DNA of 35,726 nt, taken from contig DUBU01000001.1 of the NCBI GenBank assembly GCA_012960155.1, positions 57,262 to 92,987 on the forward strand. The letters are read 5' to 3'. The notes beneath the pieces were generated by a model that ran no database searches, had not been told where the DNA came from, and saw nothing but the letters and a program-made list of their open reading frames with translations. A program made the position numbers and the translations under genes. Below are positions 13,446 to 22,631 of this stretch, in pieces (position 1 is the first letter of the stretch; each line of letters opens with the position of its first letter). The stretch comes from Micavibrio sp. (lineage in GTDB: Bacteria; Pseudomonadota; Alphaproteobacteria; Micavibrionales; Micavibrionaceae).

Positions 13446-14744
13446 TTAGTGTTGAGCGTCTTGCTTTTGCGGGCGTGCAAGGGGCGTAACATTCTCGGAT
13501 TGGCTCGTATCCGGATCAGGCGAGTTCAGATTGTTATAGCAGGTTACACCATTACGTCCGTTTTCTTTTGTGTGATACAGCGCTTCATCTGATTGCTTCA
13601 GGTACAAATCAATGTCAGTAGAGTTGATCTCGGTTACACCGACAAAGCCCACACTCACTGTGTAGTCTAGCTCTTGCGGGTTGCCATCCTCGTCTTCATA
13701 AGGGCAGGGCGTGTTTTCTACGCGGCGGCATAGTTTCTCAAGGATCTGGTGTGCATAGTGCTGCTGTGTCTTCGGCAATACAATCGCAAACTCCTCCCCG
13801 CCGATACGGCCAACAACATCACCTGCACGGAATGATGTTTTAAGAATTTTGGAGAAGTGCTTCAGCACCAAGTCACCAACATCGTGACCATAAGTATCGT
13901 TCACGCTTTTGAAGTGGTCCAAATCCATAAGGGCCACGGCAACAGGCATGTTCTCGCGAATACCGCGCTTCAGCTCTATAACGGCACGGTTGATGAACGC
14001 ACGGCGGTTGCTAAGACCTGTAAGGGCGTCTTCCAGCGCGTATTTCTTCATCATACGGTTGTAATTCTCGATACGAGCAATCAGCGGACGGAAAATAAAG
14101 ACAGCCTCTGCCAGCAAAACCAGAAGGATCAAAGCAATACCTGCGTGCTGCAAACGTTGGTAACCATTAATCTTCTCTAGGATTTCAGTCTGATAGCTAT
14201 CTGTAGCCAGTTCCAGCGCCGGCTTAATGAAGCTGTTGTAATACAGATCCATATCTTCAATGGCGCGCTTGCGCTCTTCACCGTCAGATTGCTCGTTAGC
14301 ATTCAGGAACGTATTCGCATCTTTCAGATACTTATTAATATGGTCGGCAGCGGTATAAGGCGGATCATAGTAAACGCGGCGCAGGGCATTAGATTTATGC
14401 TTACCCAGCAGGTTTTTCTCTTCCATATAGTTCAAGATGAAATTATGGCTGTCCTCTACCTCGCGCAGGGATTGATAGATAAAGCGCAAATCAAGCGCAT
14501 CACCCAGACGGTCGTAATGCGGTGCATAAGAAAGGATTTGCTGCATTTCGGTGCGCTGCTTGTTGATCTGATAAGCAACTTCCGATGAAACTTTTTGCTG
14601 AGCTGAAATACCGGCCGTGACATAGTGGCCGCTCATGCTGACAAGAGCAATAAGCGCAAAGGCCAATATATAGGCTTTGGTAAGCAGCTTGGTAGGATCA
14701 CCTTTTGCTGCTTTTTTCTTCTTCTTGGTCTTGTTAACTGCCAT
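13446..14744 (-). CDS. Membrane-bound diguanylate cyclase (GGDEF)
   Basis: A 432-residue protein. A Lys-rich N-terminus is followed by TM helix 1 (about 24-46), a roughly 150-residue helical periplasmic sensor part, TM helix 2 (about 200-219), and a GGDEF domain (about 235-400). The active site is G-G-E-E-F (315-319), a catalytically competent form. An R-x-x-D inhibitory site (R306-A-G-D309) lies exactly five residues before it, so feedback inhibition by c-di-GMP is expected. D-L-D-H-F-K-x-V-N-D-x-Y-G-H is intact. The C-terminal 40 residues look disordered. It lies on the same strand as and upstream of ctrA, and is divergent from fliI. With the TipF-like c-di-GMP receptor nearby it may tie c-di-GMP to flagellar development. 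Confidence 0.93.
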   Translation of the reverse strand: MAVNKTKKKKKAAKGDPTKLLTKAYILAFALIALVSMSGHYVTAGISAQQKVSSEVAYQINKQRTEMQQILSYAPHYDRLGDALDLRFIYQSLREVEDSHNFILNYMEEKNLLGKHKSNALRRVYYDPPYTAADHINKYLKDANTFLNANEQSDGEERKRAIEDMDLYYNSFIKPALELATDSYQTEILEKINGYQRLQHAGIALILLVLLAEAVFIFRPLIARIENYNRMMKKYALEDALTGLSNRRAFINRAVIELKRGIRENMPVAVALMDLDHFKSVNDTYGHDVGDLVLKHFSKILKTSFRAGDVVGRIGGEEFAIVLPKTQQHYAHQILEKLCRRVENTPCPYEDEDGNPQELDYTVSVGFVGVTEINSTDIDLYLKQSDEALYHTKENGRNGVTCYNNLNSPDPDTSQSENVTPLARPQKQDAQH

Positions 14745-14847
14745 AGCGCCTTACTATAATCATTTTGTACCCCATGGTATATAATGTGGTAAAATAGTTA
14801 AAATAGTCCTACTCAAATTGACATAATCATAAGAAAATCAACGCATT

Positions 14848-16230
14848 ATGGATAGATTATCCGAAAAAGCCGAAGCTATGATTTCCCGTATGCCCGAATA
14901 CGAGGTTTATGGCCGCGTAACCAAGGTTTTGGGACTGCTTGTAGAGATTGCAGGATTCGGCACGGCTCTGTCAATCGGTTCTCAAGTGCATTTGAAGCCC
15001 GCCGAAGACCATATCATTCCCTGCGAAGTCGTTGGTTTTAAAGAAGGACACGCTCTTTTAATGCCCTTTGGCGCGCTGGAAGGGGTAAGTCTTGGATGCC
15101 CCGCTATAATAATGCGCACTAAACCTGTCATAATGCCTGATGAGCGCTGGCTGGGGCGCGTTATCAACGGTATGGGCGAGCCTATTGACGGGAAAGGGCC
15201 GTTGCCGCATGGCGCCCACGCTATGCCGCTGCGTAACACACCGCCTGCGCCGCATTCACGTCAGCGCATAGGTAGGCAGCTCGATCTCGGGGTTCGGGCT
15301 GTAAACACATTCCTCGCAACTTGTCGCGGACAGCGTATGGGCATTTTCTCGGGGTCAGGCGTGGGTAAATCGGTTCTGCTCTCTATGATGGCGCGCTACA
15401 CCGCCGCTGATATTTCCGTTATTGGTTTGATCGGTGAACGTGGCCGCGAGGTACAGGAATTTCTTGAAGATGATCTTGGCGAAGACGGGCTGGCGCGTTC
15501 TGTCGTGGTTGTGGCCACGGGTGATGAGCCCGCACTCATGCGTCGTCAGGCCGCTTATACGACGTTGGCAATCGCCGAGTATTTCCGTGACCAGCAGCGT
15601 CAGGTGCTGTGCCTGATCGACTCCCTGACACGCTTTGCAATGGCGCAGCGTGAAATCGGTCTGTCAGCGGGCGAGCCACCAACATCAAAAGGCTATCCGC
15701 CGACAACATTCGGTGAGCTGGCGCGCTTGCTGGAGCGCGCAGGCCCAGGGGCGCCTGATTCAGGCTCCATTACAGGTCTGTTTGCGGTGCTGGTGGAAGG
15801 GGATGATCACAACGAGCCTGTATCCGATGCTGTGCGCGGTATTGTTGATGGGCACATTGTTATGGAGCGTGCTATCGCCGACCGTGGACGCTATCCTGCG
15901 ATTAATGTGCTGAAATCCGTGTCTCGCTCTATGCCCAAAGCTGTCAGTGAGTCCAGAAATAAGATACTGCGCCGTGCCAAGAAAATCATCACGACCTATG
16001 AGGATATGGAAGAGCTCATTAGGCTAGGTGCCTATCGCAAGGGGAGTGACCCCGCCGTAGATGAAGCTATCGCGATTTACCCGAAGATCGAGGCGTTCCT
16101 GACCCAGAATAAAGATGATCGCACGTCAATTGATGAGGGGTTTTCCGTTCTGGCTGATATCGTCGGGATGGTTGATGACACCGATCCGCAGCAAGAAGCG
16201 CTTGATGATCTTGCAGAAGGACGTCATTGA
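14848..16230 (+). CDS. fliI: Flagellar type III export ATPase FliI
   Basis: A 460-residue F1-beta-like ATPase that powers and orders export through the flagellar type III apparatus at the inner membrane. Walker A is G-S-G-V-G-K-S (169-175). I-G-E-R-G-R-E-V-x-E-F, the Walker B region [11 protein letters not shown] and [11 protein letters not shown] diagnose FliI against the F-type subunits. The N-terminal part (about 15-90) carries the beta-barrel. No good ribosome binding site precedes the ATG at 14848. A TATAAT at 14780-14785 in the divergent gap is a possible -10 without a convincing -35. Partners fliJ and flhA lie downstream, with two small membrane genes interposed. Confidence 0.96.
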   Translation: MDRLSEKAEAMISRMPEYEVYGRVTKVLGLLVEIAGFGTALSIGSQVHLKPAEDHIIPCEVVGFKEGHALLMPFGALEGVSLGCPAIIMRTKPVIMPDERWLGRVINGMGEPIDGKGPLPHGAHAMPLRNTPPAPHSRQRIGRQLDLGVRAVNTFLATCRGQRMGIFSGSGVGKSVLLSMMARYTAADISVIGLIGERGREVQEFLEDDLGEDGLARSVVVVATGDEPALMRRQAAYTTLAIAEYFRDQQRQVLCLIDSLTRFAMAQREIGLSAGEPPTSKGYPPTTFGELARLLERAGPGAPDSGSITGLFAVLVEGDDHNEPVSDAVRGIVDGHIVMERAIADRGRYPAINVLKSVSRSMPKAVSESRNKILRRAKKIITTYEDMEELIRLGAYRKGSDPAVDEAIAIYPKIEAFLTQNKDDRTSIDEGFSVLADIVGMVDDTDPQQEALDDLAEGRH

Positions 16231-16231
16231 T

Positions 16232-16573
16232 ATGAAGCATCGTATTCGTGATCGAATTCAGCCTGGTAGCGACCCTAGGTGGCTGTTGATTGCTACTCTT
16301 AAGTCTATTGATGTTGGTGAGCTCATTCGCAATCCGGTGTTTTATATACTGCCATCATTACTCTGTATTATTTTGATGACATATACTGAATCATGGATAG
16401 AGCTGGTGTTCTGTTTAGGGATTGCGCTCTTATTATGTGCAATGTTTTGTGTATGGGGGCTTGCGGTCTACTGGATTGATAAAGTCTTTGGTGAAAAGAC
16501 GACAAATTTTCTGGGTGTAGTGCTTTTCTTTGCCACTATATGGGGCTTCTTTATGATTTTAGGGGCTCTGTAG
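16232..16573 (+). CDS. Small three-helix membrane protein between fliI and fliJ, copy 1
   Basis: A 113-residue protein starting one base after the fliI stop. A basic, soluble N-terminus (about 30 residues) is followed by hydrophobic helices at about 36-52, 56-80 and 93-112. I do not recognise the family. Its helices align with the next gene: L-L-C at the start of helix 1, a T-x-x-S-W-x-E-x-V-F turn, K-V-F/V-G before helix 3, and G-F-F/L-F at the end. The two are therefore likely paralogues. A farther upstream in-frame start would overlap fliI by over 100 bases and is rejected; AGAAGG lies 11 bases before the chosen ATG. Cotranscription with fliI suggests a link with export, but this is only context. 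Confidence 0.65.
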   Translation: MKHRIRDRIQPGSDPRWLLIATLKSIDVGELIRNPVFYILPSLLCIILMTYTESWIELVFCLGIALLLCAMFCVWGLAVYWIDKVFGEKTTNFLGVVLFFATIWGFFMILGAL

Positions 16574-16589
16574 CTTAAGGGGGAACGCC

Positions 16590-16958
16590 ATGTCTCATAA
16601 TGAAAAAGATTTTCAGGAGTACGACGATGCTCAAAAGCCGCTGGTGAAAAATCCGCTTCTTAATTTCTGGCTGACCCAAAATCTAGGCACGATTAAGAGG
16701 GCGCCGCTACTATGTGCCCTTACTCTGCTAATGTTCACTATTGGCATTACAATTGAAGGCAGTTGGGGTGAAGTCTTTGACTCGCTGAAGGCATGGATTG
16801 TAATCGGTGTCGTGCTGGCAATTTGGATCGGGATAATGCTCGGGTTGTCCAAAGTTGTCGGGGCAAAAGCGGCGGGTATTATTGGCGGACTATTGTTCTT
16901 GGCGGTGCCCATAGGCTTTCTATTTTTTATCGTTGCGTGCTGGGGCGGGGGCTGTTAA
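16590..16958 (+). CDS. Small three-helix membrane protein between fliI and fliJ, copy 2
   Basis: A 122-residue protein with an acidic soluble N-terminus (about 1-35) and three hydrophobic helices (about 40-56, 68-87, 95-117), ending in C-W-G-G-G-C. It matches the preceding gene across the helices (L-L-C, S-W-G-E-V-F, K-V-V-G-A-K, G-F-L-F-F). The N-termini differ, basic in copy 1 and acidic in copy 2, as would suit a complementary pair. AAGGGGGA at 16577-16584 lies 6 bases before the ATG, a strong site. The fliJ-like start follows the stop with no gap (TAAATG). The function is unknown; no known flagellar protein (FliO, FliQ, FliR) matches. Confidence 0.68.
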   Translation: MSHNEKDFQEYDDAQKPLVKNPLLNFWLTQNLGTIKRAPLLCALTLLMFTIGITIEGSWGEVFDSLKAWIVIGVVLAIWIGIMLGLSKVVGAKAAGIIGGLLFLAVPIGFLFFIVACWGGGC

Positions 16959-17387
16959 ATGGCCGATCTTGATCCGTTAATTCGCTACAGAAAGCATGGC
17001 GTTGATGAAAAACAGCGTGTGCTGGCAAGGTTGTATGGTATCTCCGAACAGCTAGAGGCGGAAAAACAGGCGCTCATTGATCAAATGGATAAAGAAAAGG
17101 AGCTGGCTAAACAGTCTGAGTCTGTTGATACGGCAGCCTTTCTCGGCAATTACCTAACAAATGCCCGCAAGAAAATAGACAGCATAGATAAAAAGCGCCG
17201 CAAGCTTGAAGCTGAAATCGCTGTCGCTCAAGAAGATATGCGTAATGCCTTTGCCGAAATGAAGAAGGTTGAAATCACGCAGCGTAAACGTAATGAACGC
17301 GAACGTGCTGAAGAACAAGCTAAAGAAGATCGTGATCTTGATGAAATTGCCTTGGAAGGCTATCGCCGCAAACTCGAGGAAGATTAG
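16959..17387 (+). CDS. fliJ: FliJ-like flagellar export chaperone
   Basis: A 142-residue, highly charged, almost wholly coiled-coil protein. It begins L-I-R-Y-R-K-H-x-V-D-E-K-Q-R, the usual FliJ opening, and has the length and heptad pattern of FliJ, the stalk-like partner of FliI that helps couple ATPase and export gate. It lies downstream of fliI and directly upstream of flhA, the expected place. The ATG abuts the upstream stop. Coiled-coil proteins are hard to assign by sequence alone, so position carries much of the weight. A 105-base gap to flhA shows no clear terminator or promoter. Confidence 0.75.
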   Translation: MADLDPLIRYRKHGVDEKQRVLARLYGISEQLEAEKQALIDQMDKEKELAKQSESVDTAAFLGNYLTNARKKIDSIDKKRRKLEAEIAVAQEDMRNAFAEMKKVEITQRKRNERERAEEQAKEDRDLDEIALEGYRRKLEED

Positions 17388-17492
17388 TAAAACTTGCCTT
17401 GGCGGGCGCTGAACCGTTTGCAACTTGTGAAAACCCTGCGTAAAATATAAGTTAGTATTCTTTATATCGGCCATTTCGGTCATCAGGAAATA

Positions 17493-19601
17493 ATGTCAGA
17501 CACTTCGGCGTCAAAATCAGGATCAGGAGCGAACCGTGCGCAGCTTTTATTAGGCAGCGCACTGCATGGTAACGTGCTATTGGCACTGGCGATCGTGGCA
17601 ATTTTGCTGTTTATGTTGGTGCCAATCCCGCCGATCTTGCTGGATCTGGGGCTCTCGATTTCTGTCACGCTCTCCGTGATCATTTTGATGCTGGTGTTGT
17701 TCATCGTAACACCCCTTGAATTTTCGACATTCCCAACCGTACTTCTTATTACGACGGCTTTGCGGCTAGGTTTGAACGTAGCCTCTACCCGTTTGATTTT
17801 AAGTAACGGTCAGAACGGCGATGACGCGGCGGGGCAGATTATTCAGGCCTTTGGCAGTTTCATTATTCAGGATAGTTACGTGGTCGGCGGCATCGTGTTT
17901 GCCATCCTTGTGATTGTGAATTTTGTTGTTATTACAAAGGGTTCCGGTCGTATTGCTGAAGTGGCAGCTCGTTTTACTTTGGACGCGATGCCCGGCAAGC
18001 AGATGGCAATTGATGCTGATCTGTCTGCGGGTATGATCACAGAGGATGAGGCTAAAACACGCCGCTCCCGATTGGAGCAGGAAAGCAGCTTCTTCGGGGC
18101 CATGGATGGTGCGGCGAAGTTCGTGCGCGGCGATGCTATCGCAGGTCTTCTGATTGTTTTCATTAACATTATTGGCGGTATCATCATCGGTACTGTCAGC
18201 TACGATATGAGCCTCGGCGAAGCAGCCTCAACATTTACAATACTGACAATCGGTGACGGTCTGGTAAGTCAGATTCCCGCGCTGATTATCTCTGTTTCAG
18301 CAGGCCTTTTGGTATCTAAAGCAGGTGTTGATGGCGCGGCAGAGCAGGTGCTGTTCGAGCAGTTCGGTCGATACCCTAAGGCATTGTTTATGTCTGCCGG
18401 TTTGATGTTTGCATTAGCATTAATCCCTGTTGTTCCTGCGCCGCCATTCATGTTCTTGGCAGCCGTGACGGCAGGCATCGGCTACTTGAATATGAAGCGC
18501 CTGCAAGAGGTTGAGGCTGAGCAAACTGAAATGAAACAGATTGCAGGGCCAAATGCGCCTGTGGCGGAAGAGCCTATATCCAAAGCGCTTGCGATGGATA
18601 CGATCCGTCTCGAATTGGGTTATGGTCTACTGCCGCTTGTGCAGGGTGAGGGCGATAACAAGTTAACAGATCAGATTAAGGGGCTGCGTCGTCAGCTGGC
18701 CGAGGACATGGGCTATATCCTGCCTGCTGTCCGTATTCAGGATAACTTGCAGCTGCCTGCCAATACCTACACAGTGCGCGTGAAAGAGATCGAAGTAGGG
18801 CGCGGGGAAGTACGCCCGGGTATGCTGTTATGTATGGATCCTGCTGGTGACCCGATCTCCTTGCCGGGTGAAAATACAATCGAGCCGACCTTTGGGTTGC
18901 CGGCTATGTGGATTGACGAACAATACCGCGAAGAAGCGCACTTTAAGGGCTATACCGTTGTTGATGCGCCGACCGTTGTCACAACACATATTACAGAGAT
19001 CATCAAAGACAATATGCCTGATCTGATGTCCTATGCAGAAACGCAGCGTCTGCTGGACGAGATGCCGCAGGAATACCAGAAGCTCGTCAGCGATGTCGTA
19101 CCGAACCAGATCAGTATTGGTGGTTTGCAGCGTATCCTGCAAAATCTGGTAGCCGAGCGTATTTCAATCCGTGACCTACCAGCCATTCTCGAAGGTGTTG
19201 CCGAGGCATCTAACTATACTAAAAATACCATGCTGATTACCGAGCATATTCGTAGCCGTCTAGGCCGCCAGATTTGTAATCAGAACGTCAATCAGGATGG
19301 TGTTGTGCCGCTCGTAACTCTTTCTCCTGAATGGGAGCAAACATTCGTTGAGGCCCTGATGGGTGACGGCGAAGAAAAGCAACTGGCCATGCCGCCAAGC
19401 AAGCTGCAGGAATTTATCAACGCCGTTCGTGAGACTTACGAAGCACAAGGCCGCATGGGGCTGGTGCCTGTCTTGCTGACATCACCTGGTATCCGCCCAT
19501 ATGTGCGCAGTGTAATCGAGCGTTTCCGTCCGCAAACCATCGTCATGTCACAGAACGAAATCCATCCGAAAGCCCGCATCAAGACGCTTGGCCAAGTCTA
19601 A
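17493..19601 (+). CDS. flhA: Flagellar export gate protein FlhA
   Basis: A 702-residue inner-membrane protein forming the nonameric export gate of the flagellar type III system. The N-terminal half has about eight transmembrane helices. The FHIPEP-family cytoplasmic loop is clear: R-F-T-L-D-A-M-P-G-K-Q-M-A-I-D-A-D-L, then R-x-x-x-E-x-x-F-F-G-A-M-D-G-A, and F-V-R-G-D-A-I-A. The C-terminal half (about 360-700) is the soluble docking ring. T-A-L-R-L-G-L-N-V-A-S-T-R in helix 3 is diagnostic. CAGGAA lies just upstream of the ATG. No flhB is visible in this window. Confidence 0.97.
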   Translation: MSDTSASKSGSGANRAQLLLGSALHGNVLLALAIVAILLFMLVPIPPILLDLGLSISVTLSVIILMLVLFIVTPLEFSTFPTVLLITTALRLGLNVASTRLILSNGQNGDDAAGQIIQAFGSFIIQDSYVVGGIVFAILVIVNFVVITKGSGRIAEVAARFTLDAMPGKQMAIDADLSAGMITEDEAKTRRSRLEQESSFFGAMDGAAKFVRGDAIAGLLIVFINIIGGIIIGTVSYDMSLGEAASTFTILTIGDGLVSQIPALIISVSAGLLVSKAGVDGAAEQVLFEQFGRYPKALFMSAGLMFALALIPVVPAPPFMFLAAVTAGIGYLNMKRLQEVEAEQTEMKQIAGPNAPVAEEPISKALAMDTIRLELGYGLLPLVQGEGDNKLTDQIKGLRRQLAEDMGYILPAVRIQDNLQLPANTYTVRVKEIEVGRGEVRPGMLLCMDPAGDPISLPGENTIEPTFGLPAMWIDEQYREEAHFKGYTVVDAPTVVTTHITEIIKDNMPDLMSYAETQRLLDEMPQEYQKLVSDVVPNQISIGGLQRILQNLVAERISIRDLPAILEGVAEASNYTKNTMLITEHIRSRLGRQICNQNVNQDGVVPLVTLSPEWEQTFVEALMGDGEEKQLAMPPSKLQEFINAVRETYEAQGRMGLVPVLLTSPGIRPYVRSVIERFRPQTIVMSQNEIHPKARIKTLGQV

Positions 19602-19615
19602 GGTAAGTCTAAGAT

Positions 19616-20677
19616 ATGGATGCCAACATCAAACAAGAAATCTGGGATCTCGCAGTTGATGTTGTCATGAACATGGGCGATGAAATTGACGAGCTTGAGC
19701 GTAAACGCAAAGGTCATGTCTGGGGGTGGTTGTTTTTCTCGATACTGAGCTGTTCTATCGTTGTGCCTGTTCTGTATTTGCTTGTGACTGTGCGCGTACA
19801 AGATGTGCCCCCTTTAATTTATGTATTTTTATTTTTTATCGGCGCGTTGCTGTTCTGGTGGAATTACTCGGTCGCGGATAAGGATTACAGGCGGCGCACC
19901 AAACAGAAATTTATGTTTGCTCTGGCACGCACTTTAAAAATGAAATACTCCCCGACAGGGCTTTTTAAAATTGGTCAGGTATATGACCACCATATTTTAG
20001 AACGTTATGCCAGGTCACATGAAGAAGATGGTTTGAGCTTCGTCTACCTAGATCGTGATGTGCATCTTCAGGAATATGCTACAGAAAAAACTACGCCGTC
20101 ATCACCAAGTATGCTTGAGGGGTTTATTGACGTGCTGACGGATACAATGTGGTCGCATTCTATTTGGCAGGGGCTATCTAGCTCTATGAGCCATTCAGGT
20201 GGGTCTTGGAATATTCCGAATGCGCGGCATACAGCGGGCAAGCGGCGTAACTTATTGCTGCGCATTGAAACGCGGAAGCAGCATCCGCATCATACTTTAT
20301 TGGTACCTAGGCGCTGGTTAAGGCGCGGGACATATTGGTTGCGCCCTGAATTCAGAAGGACGCCATTCAATAACTTTAAATTGATGCGCAAATATATGTT
20401 GGTCTCCACCGATGATGTGCAAACGCACGATATATTTAATCCTGCCTTTACCGAAGTGTTCTTCGAGTTCGAGAAAGCATTGGATGCAAGGTCAATGAGT
20501 ATGAGTATCAAAGGGGGCGAAGTTGTTGTGAGTGCGGAGCATTGTAAGAACTTATTCGAGTTAAGCCATCTGTTGAGCCCCATTAGTGCCAAGAGCATAG
20601 CCCGCGTTATCAGTGAGCTGGTTTTATGCCGCATGATGATCGACGAGCTAAAGCTAAGCCCGTATGTCGGGCTCTGA
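19616..20677 (+). CDS. DUF3137-like membrane protein
   Basis: A 353-residue protein. A short acidic helical N-terminus is followed by two adjacent transmembrane helices (about 36-58 and 65-82) and a large cytosolic part. The C-terminal region has the DUF3137-type pattern of an L-x-P-E-F block, Y-M-L-V-S-T-D-D-V-Q-T-H-D-I-F-N-P-A-F, then an x-I-K-G-G-E-V-V-V-S-A segment. The function of that family is not known. A Ser/His/Gly-rich stretch around 175-200 is likely flexible. It begins 14 bases after flhA stops and is probably cotranscribed, which could be chance. Its stop directly abuts the stop of the convergent ATP-grasp-like gene (20677/20678). A 6-bp hairpin (20657-20673) lies in its last codons. 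Confidence 0.7.
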   Translation: MDANIKQEIWDLAVDVVMNMGDEIDELERKRKGHVWGWLFFSILSCSIVVPVLYLLVTVRVQDVPPLIYVFLFFIGALLFWWNYSVADKDYRRRTKQKFMFALARTLKMKYSPTGLFKIGQVYDHHILERYARSHEEDGLSFVYLDRDVHLQEYATEKTTPSSPSMLEGFIDVLTDTMWSHSIWQGLSSSMSHSGGSWNIPNARHTAGKRRNLLLRIETRKQHPHHTLLVPRRWLRRGTYWLRPEFRRTPFNNFKLMRKYMLVSTDDVQTHDIFNPAFTEVFFEFEKALDARSMSMSIKGGEVVVSAEHCKNLFELSHLLSPISAKSIARVISELVLCRMMIDELKLSPYVGL

Positions 20678-22483
20678 TTACCTGATTGTGATTTGGTGCT
20701 GATCTGGGTTTTGCGCTTCAGCATTTTGCAATAGAGCGGAGGTAACGCTGGATGGCAAGGTGACATCAGGACAGTTTTGTCCAAGGACATTGAATGTGCC
20801 GTTTATGCTTATGCCAATAAAGCGTTCTGAGGGGCTTTCTAACCCGTAAATGCGTGTGATATGTGCTGCGACGGCATCAGGAGCTGCATCGTAAGTAAAG
20901 CAGGATGTAAGGTCGTATTCTTGCGTAAGGTCGCTAATAATCGGGGCTAGTTTATCAGCCTTTTTAGCGGAGGTTGTGGTGCCGTAAAACGCTGTATTCT
21001 CTAGTGGGGCTGCGGCCTGAGTAAAGGCTTGGGTAGTGTCGAATAGGCTGTATGTGCTCTCAAGATCTTCGGTCATCTCGCCAACGCTGTCCGGTGCCAG
21101 ATAATCATAAGTGAATAGACTACCCACAACGGCTAGGTACGCGCCGAGCAGCTTAGTAGCGTTGTCGAGATACCAGTCCATCGCTTTGAAGCGCCATAGC
21201 AGACGGCCTTCCTCAGCGCGGGTCAGGATGAAGTCTTTTAAGTCTTTGTCGCCGTAATTCTCGTATTTATTGCCGCGCCTCATAAGCAGCTTAACACCTT
21301 TTTCTTCTTTGTGGCGGTCGAATAAAGTCTGCGCAATATCGACAGGGTATGTTTCATGGCCTGATTTATAAAAGTCAAAATAGGCGTTCTCTAACGCCAC
21401 GTCAGCAGCGAGGTGGCGGTATACAGGATCGTCGCTATTCAGCCATTCGCGCATAAGTGCAGCAGGGTCGGCGCTTAGGACTTTGTCGAAATAGGCTTTC
21501 ATGCCGTTTGAAAGTTGACCGAAAATATCAGCCTTCAGGTCATCTTCTATGACGGGGCTAGTGGGGCCTTGCTTCACATCCGATATAAGGGCGTCGCTAG
21601 CGATCTCGTCTGTTGCGGCTTTAGTCGGGATTTTATAATACGCGTCGTGAAACTCGATATTCATTGCGCCGTTGTGGCGGTAGGCCGTCGCAATAACGCG
21701 AATAACTGGATCGTATTCTTGGGTTGTGCCGTCTTCGCCTGTAATCGGTAAGCGTCTGCCACGAATGACTTCCTGCGCGATAATAACGCTATCCCATGTC
21801 TTCTTGAATTTGGTCTTTAGGCGGCTGAATTTGCTTTTGTCGGTATTTGATCCGCGGCGCTCTAGTTCTTTGGTTGATTTGATTTCAACGCCTTCAGCTT
21901 GCGCGTTTTGGGGCTGTTTTAGGACCACATGGCTGTGTCCTTGAAAGTCATTTAGAATGGCACCCACAGGAAGCTTTTGTCCTTTGAGCGGGTATAGGTG
22001 CTGCTTGGGAAGTAAGGTGCCTAGTGCGTCTTCGGCTAGCGCGTAAAAGACACCTTTGTGACAATAGGCAGCATAAGCAAGTTTGCTTTGATTGCTAAAT
22101 AGAACGCGGCCACGGCAGTCTTCGTCCAGAAACTTGCGCTGTGCTCCGTTGGCAAAACCCATGCTTAGAAGGATAGCATCATACGCAGATATATCGGCAG
22201 GGTTATGGGGAGGGGCGGTTTTATCAATAGGTATAATGCCGATTACCGTTCCCGTGTCATCTTCCTTTAGCTGATGGCCGAGCTCGCTGTATTGATGCAG
22301 CTGCGGGCCTAGGCTCTCGATGAAAGGGTAGATTGTCTCGCGCGCCAGATTTTTACCTGTCATGCGCTCGTAGCCGGATAGCCCTGATTGTTGCAAAGTG
22401 CCGAGCTCGAGTATTTTTACGTCACCTGCGGGCGTGACCTTCAAATCAATGATGAATGACTCTATTTCGGCTTTGTCTGACAT
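20678..22483 (-). CDS. Large ATP-grasp-like protein of unknown function
   Basis: A 601-residue soluble protein. Residues about 10-38 read I-I-D-L-K-V-T-P-A-G-D-V-K-I-L-E-L-G-x-L-x-Q-S-G-L-S-G-Y, like the substrate-specificity part of some ATP-grasp ligases. About 183-200 gives H-V-V-L-K-Q-P-x-x-A-x-A-E-G-V-E, a Lys plus flexible loop that could bind ATP. About 233-240 (I-I-A-Q-E-V-I) and 257-263 (Y-D-P-V-I-R-V) fit the hinge and metal-site strands. The C-terminal 300 residues are helical and unassigned. This is pattern-based inference, not a firm domain hit. It stands alone between flhA and flhF on the opposite strand. The promoter sits so close to the ATG that a leaderless mRNA is predicted, and there is no ribosome binding site. 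Confidence 0.7.
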   Translation of the reverse strand: MSDKAEIESFIIDLKVTPAGDVKILELGTLQQSGLSGYERMTGKNLARETIYPFIESLGPQLHQYSELGHQLKEDDTGTVIGIIPIDKTAPPHNPADISAYDAILLSMGFANGAQRKFLDEDCRGRVLFSNQSKLAYAAYCHKGVFYALAEDALGTLLPKQHLYPLKGQKLPVGAILNDFQGHSHVVLKQPQNAQAEGVEIKSTKELERRGSNTDKSKFSRLKTKFKKTWDSVIIAQEVIRGRRLPITGEDGTTQEYDPVIRVIATAYRHNGAMNIEFHDAYYKIPTKAATDEIASDALISDVKQGPTSPVIEDDLKADIFGQLSNGMKAYFDKVLSADPAALMREWLNSDDPVYRHLAADVALENAYFDFYKSGHETYPVDIAQTLFDRHKEEKGVKLLMRRGNKYENYGDKDLKDFILTRAEEGRLLWRFKAMDWYLDNATKLLGAYLAVVGSLFTYDYLAPDSVGEMTEDLESTYSLFDTTQAFTQAAAPLENTAFYGTTTSAKKADKLAPIISDLTQEYDLTSCFTYDAAPDAVAAHITRIYGLESPSERFIGISINGTFNVLGQNCPDVTLPSSVTSALLQNAEAQNPDQHQITIR

Positions 22484-22488
22484 AGGAC

Positions 22489-22518
22489 GTTATAAAACGC
22501 GAGTTGTGATTATGTCAA
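22489..22518 (-). promoter_or_regulatory. Strong sigma-70-type promoter giving a leaderless mRNA
   Basis: On the minus strand TTGACA (22513-22518), an 18-base spacer and TATAAC (22489-22494) form a near-consensus promoter. The -10 ends only 5 bases before the ATG at 22481-22483, so transcription should begin at or within a few bases of the start codon. No ribosome binding site exists between them, consistent with leaderless translation. Confidence 0.65.
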
Positions 22519-22631
22519 TAAAATTTTCTTATAATTGAAGGATTCCCTTAGGGATTATTTACCTATATGATCTAGTATAGACGTAATAAGCGTTATATAA
22601 TCTATTAGATTCGGATCGAATTGCGAAACTC

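Noticed and set aside
14780-14785. TATAAT in the divergent region between the diguanylate cyclase and fliI
   Set aside because: No matching -35 at 15-19 bases; kept only as a possible -10 in the fliI entry.
14818-14823. Perfect TTGACA upstream of fliI
   Set aside because: The ATG follows 24 bases later, leaving no room for a -10 and a leader; no -10-like hexamer sits at the right distance.
16115-16231. Upstream extension of the first small membrane gene into fliI
   Set aside because: It would overlap fliI by more than 100 bases and add a non-conserved basic segment; the ATG at 16232 sits directly after the fliI stop.
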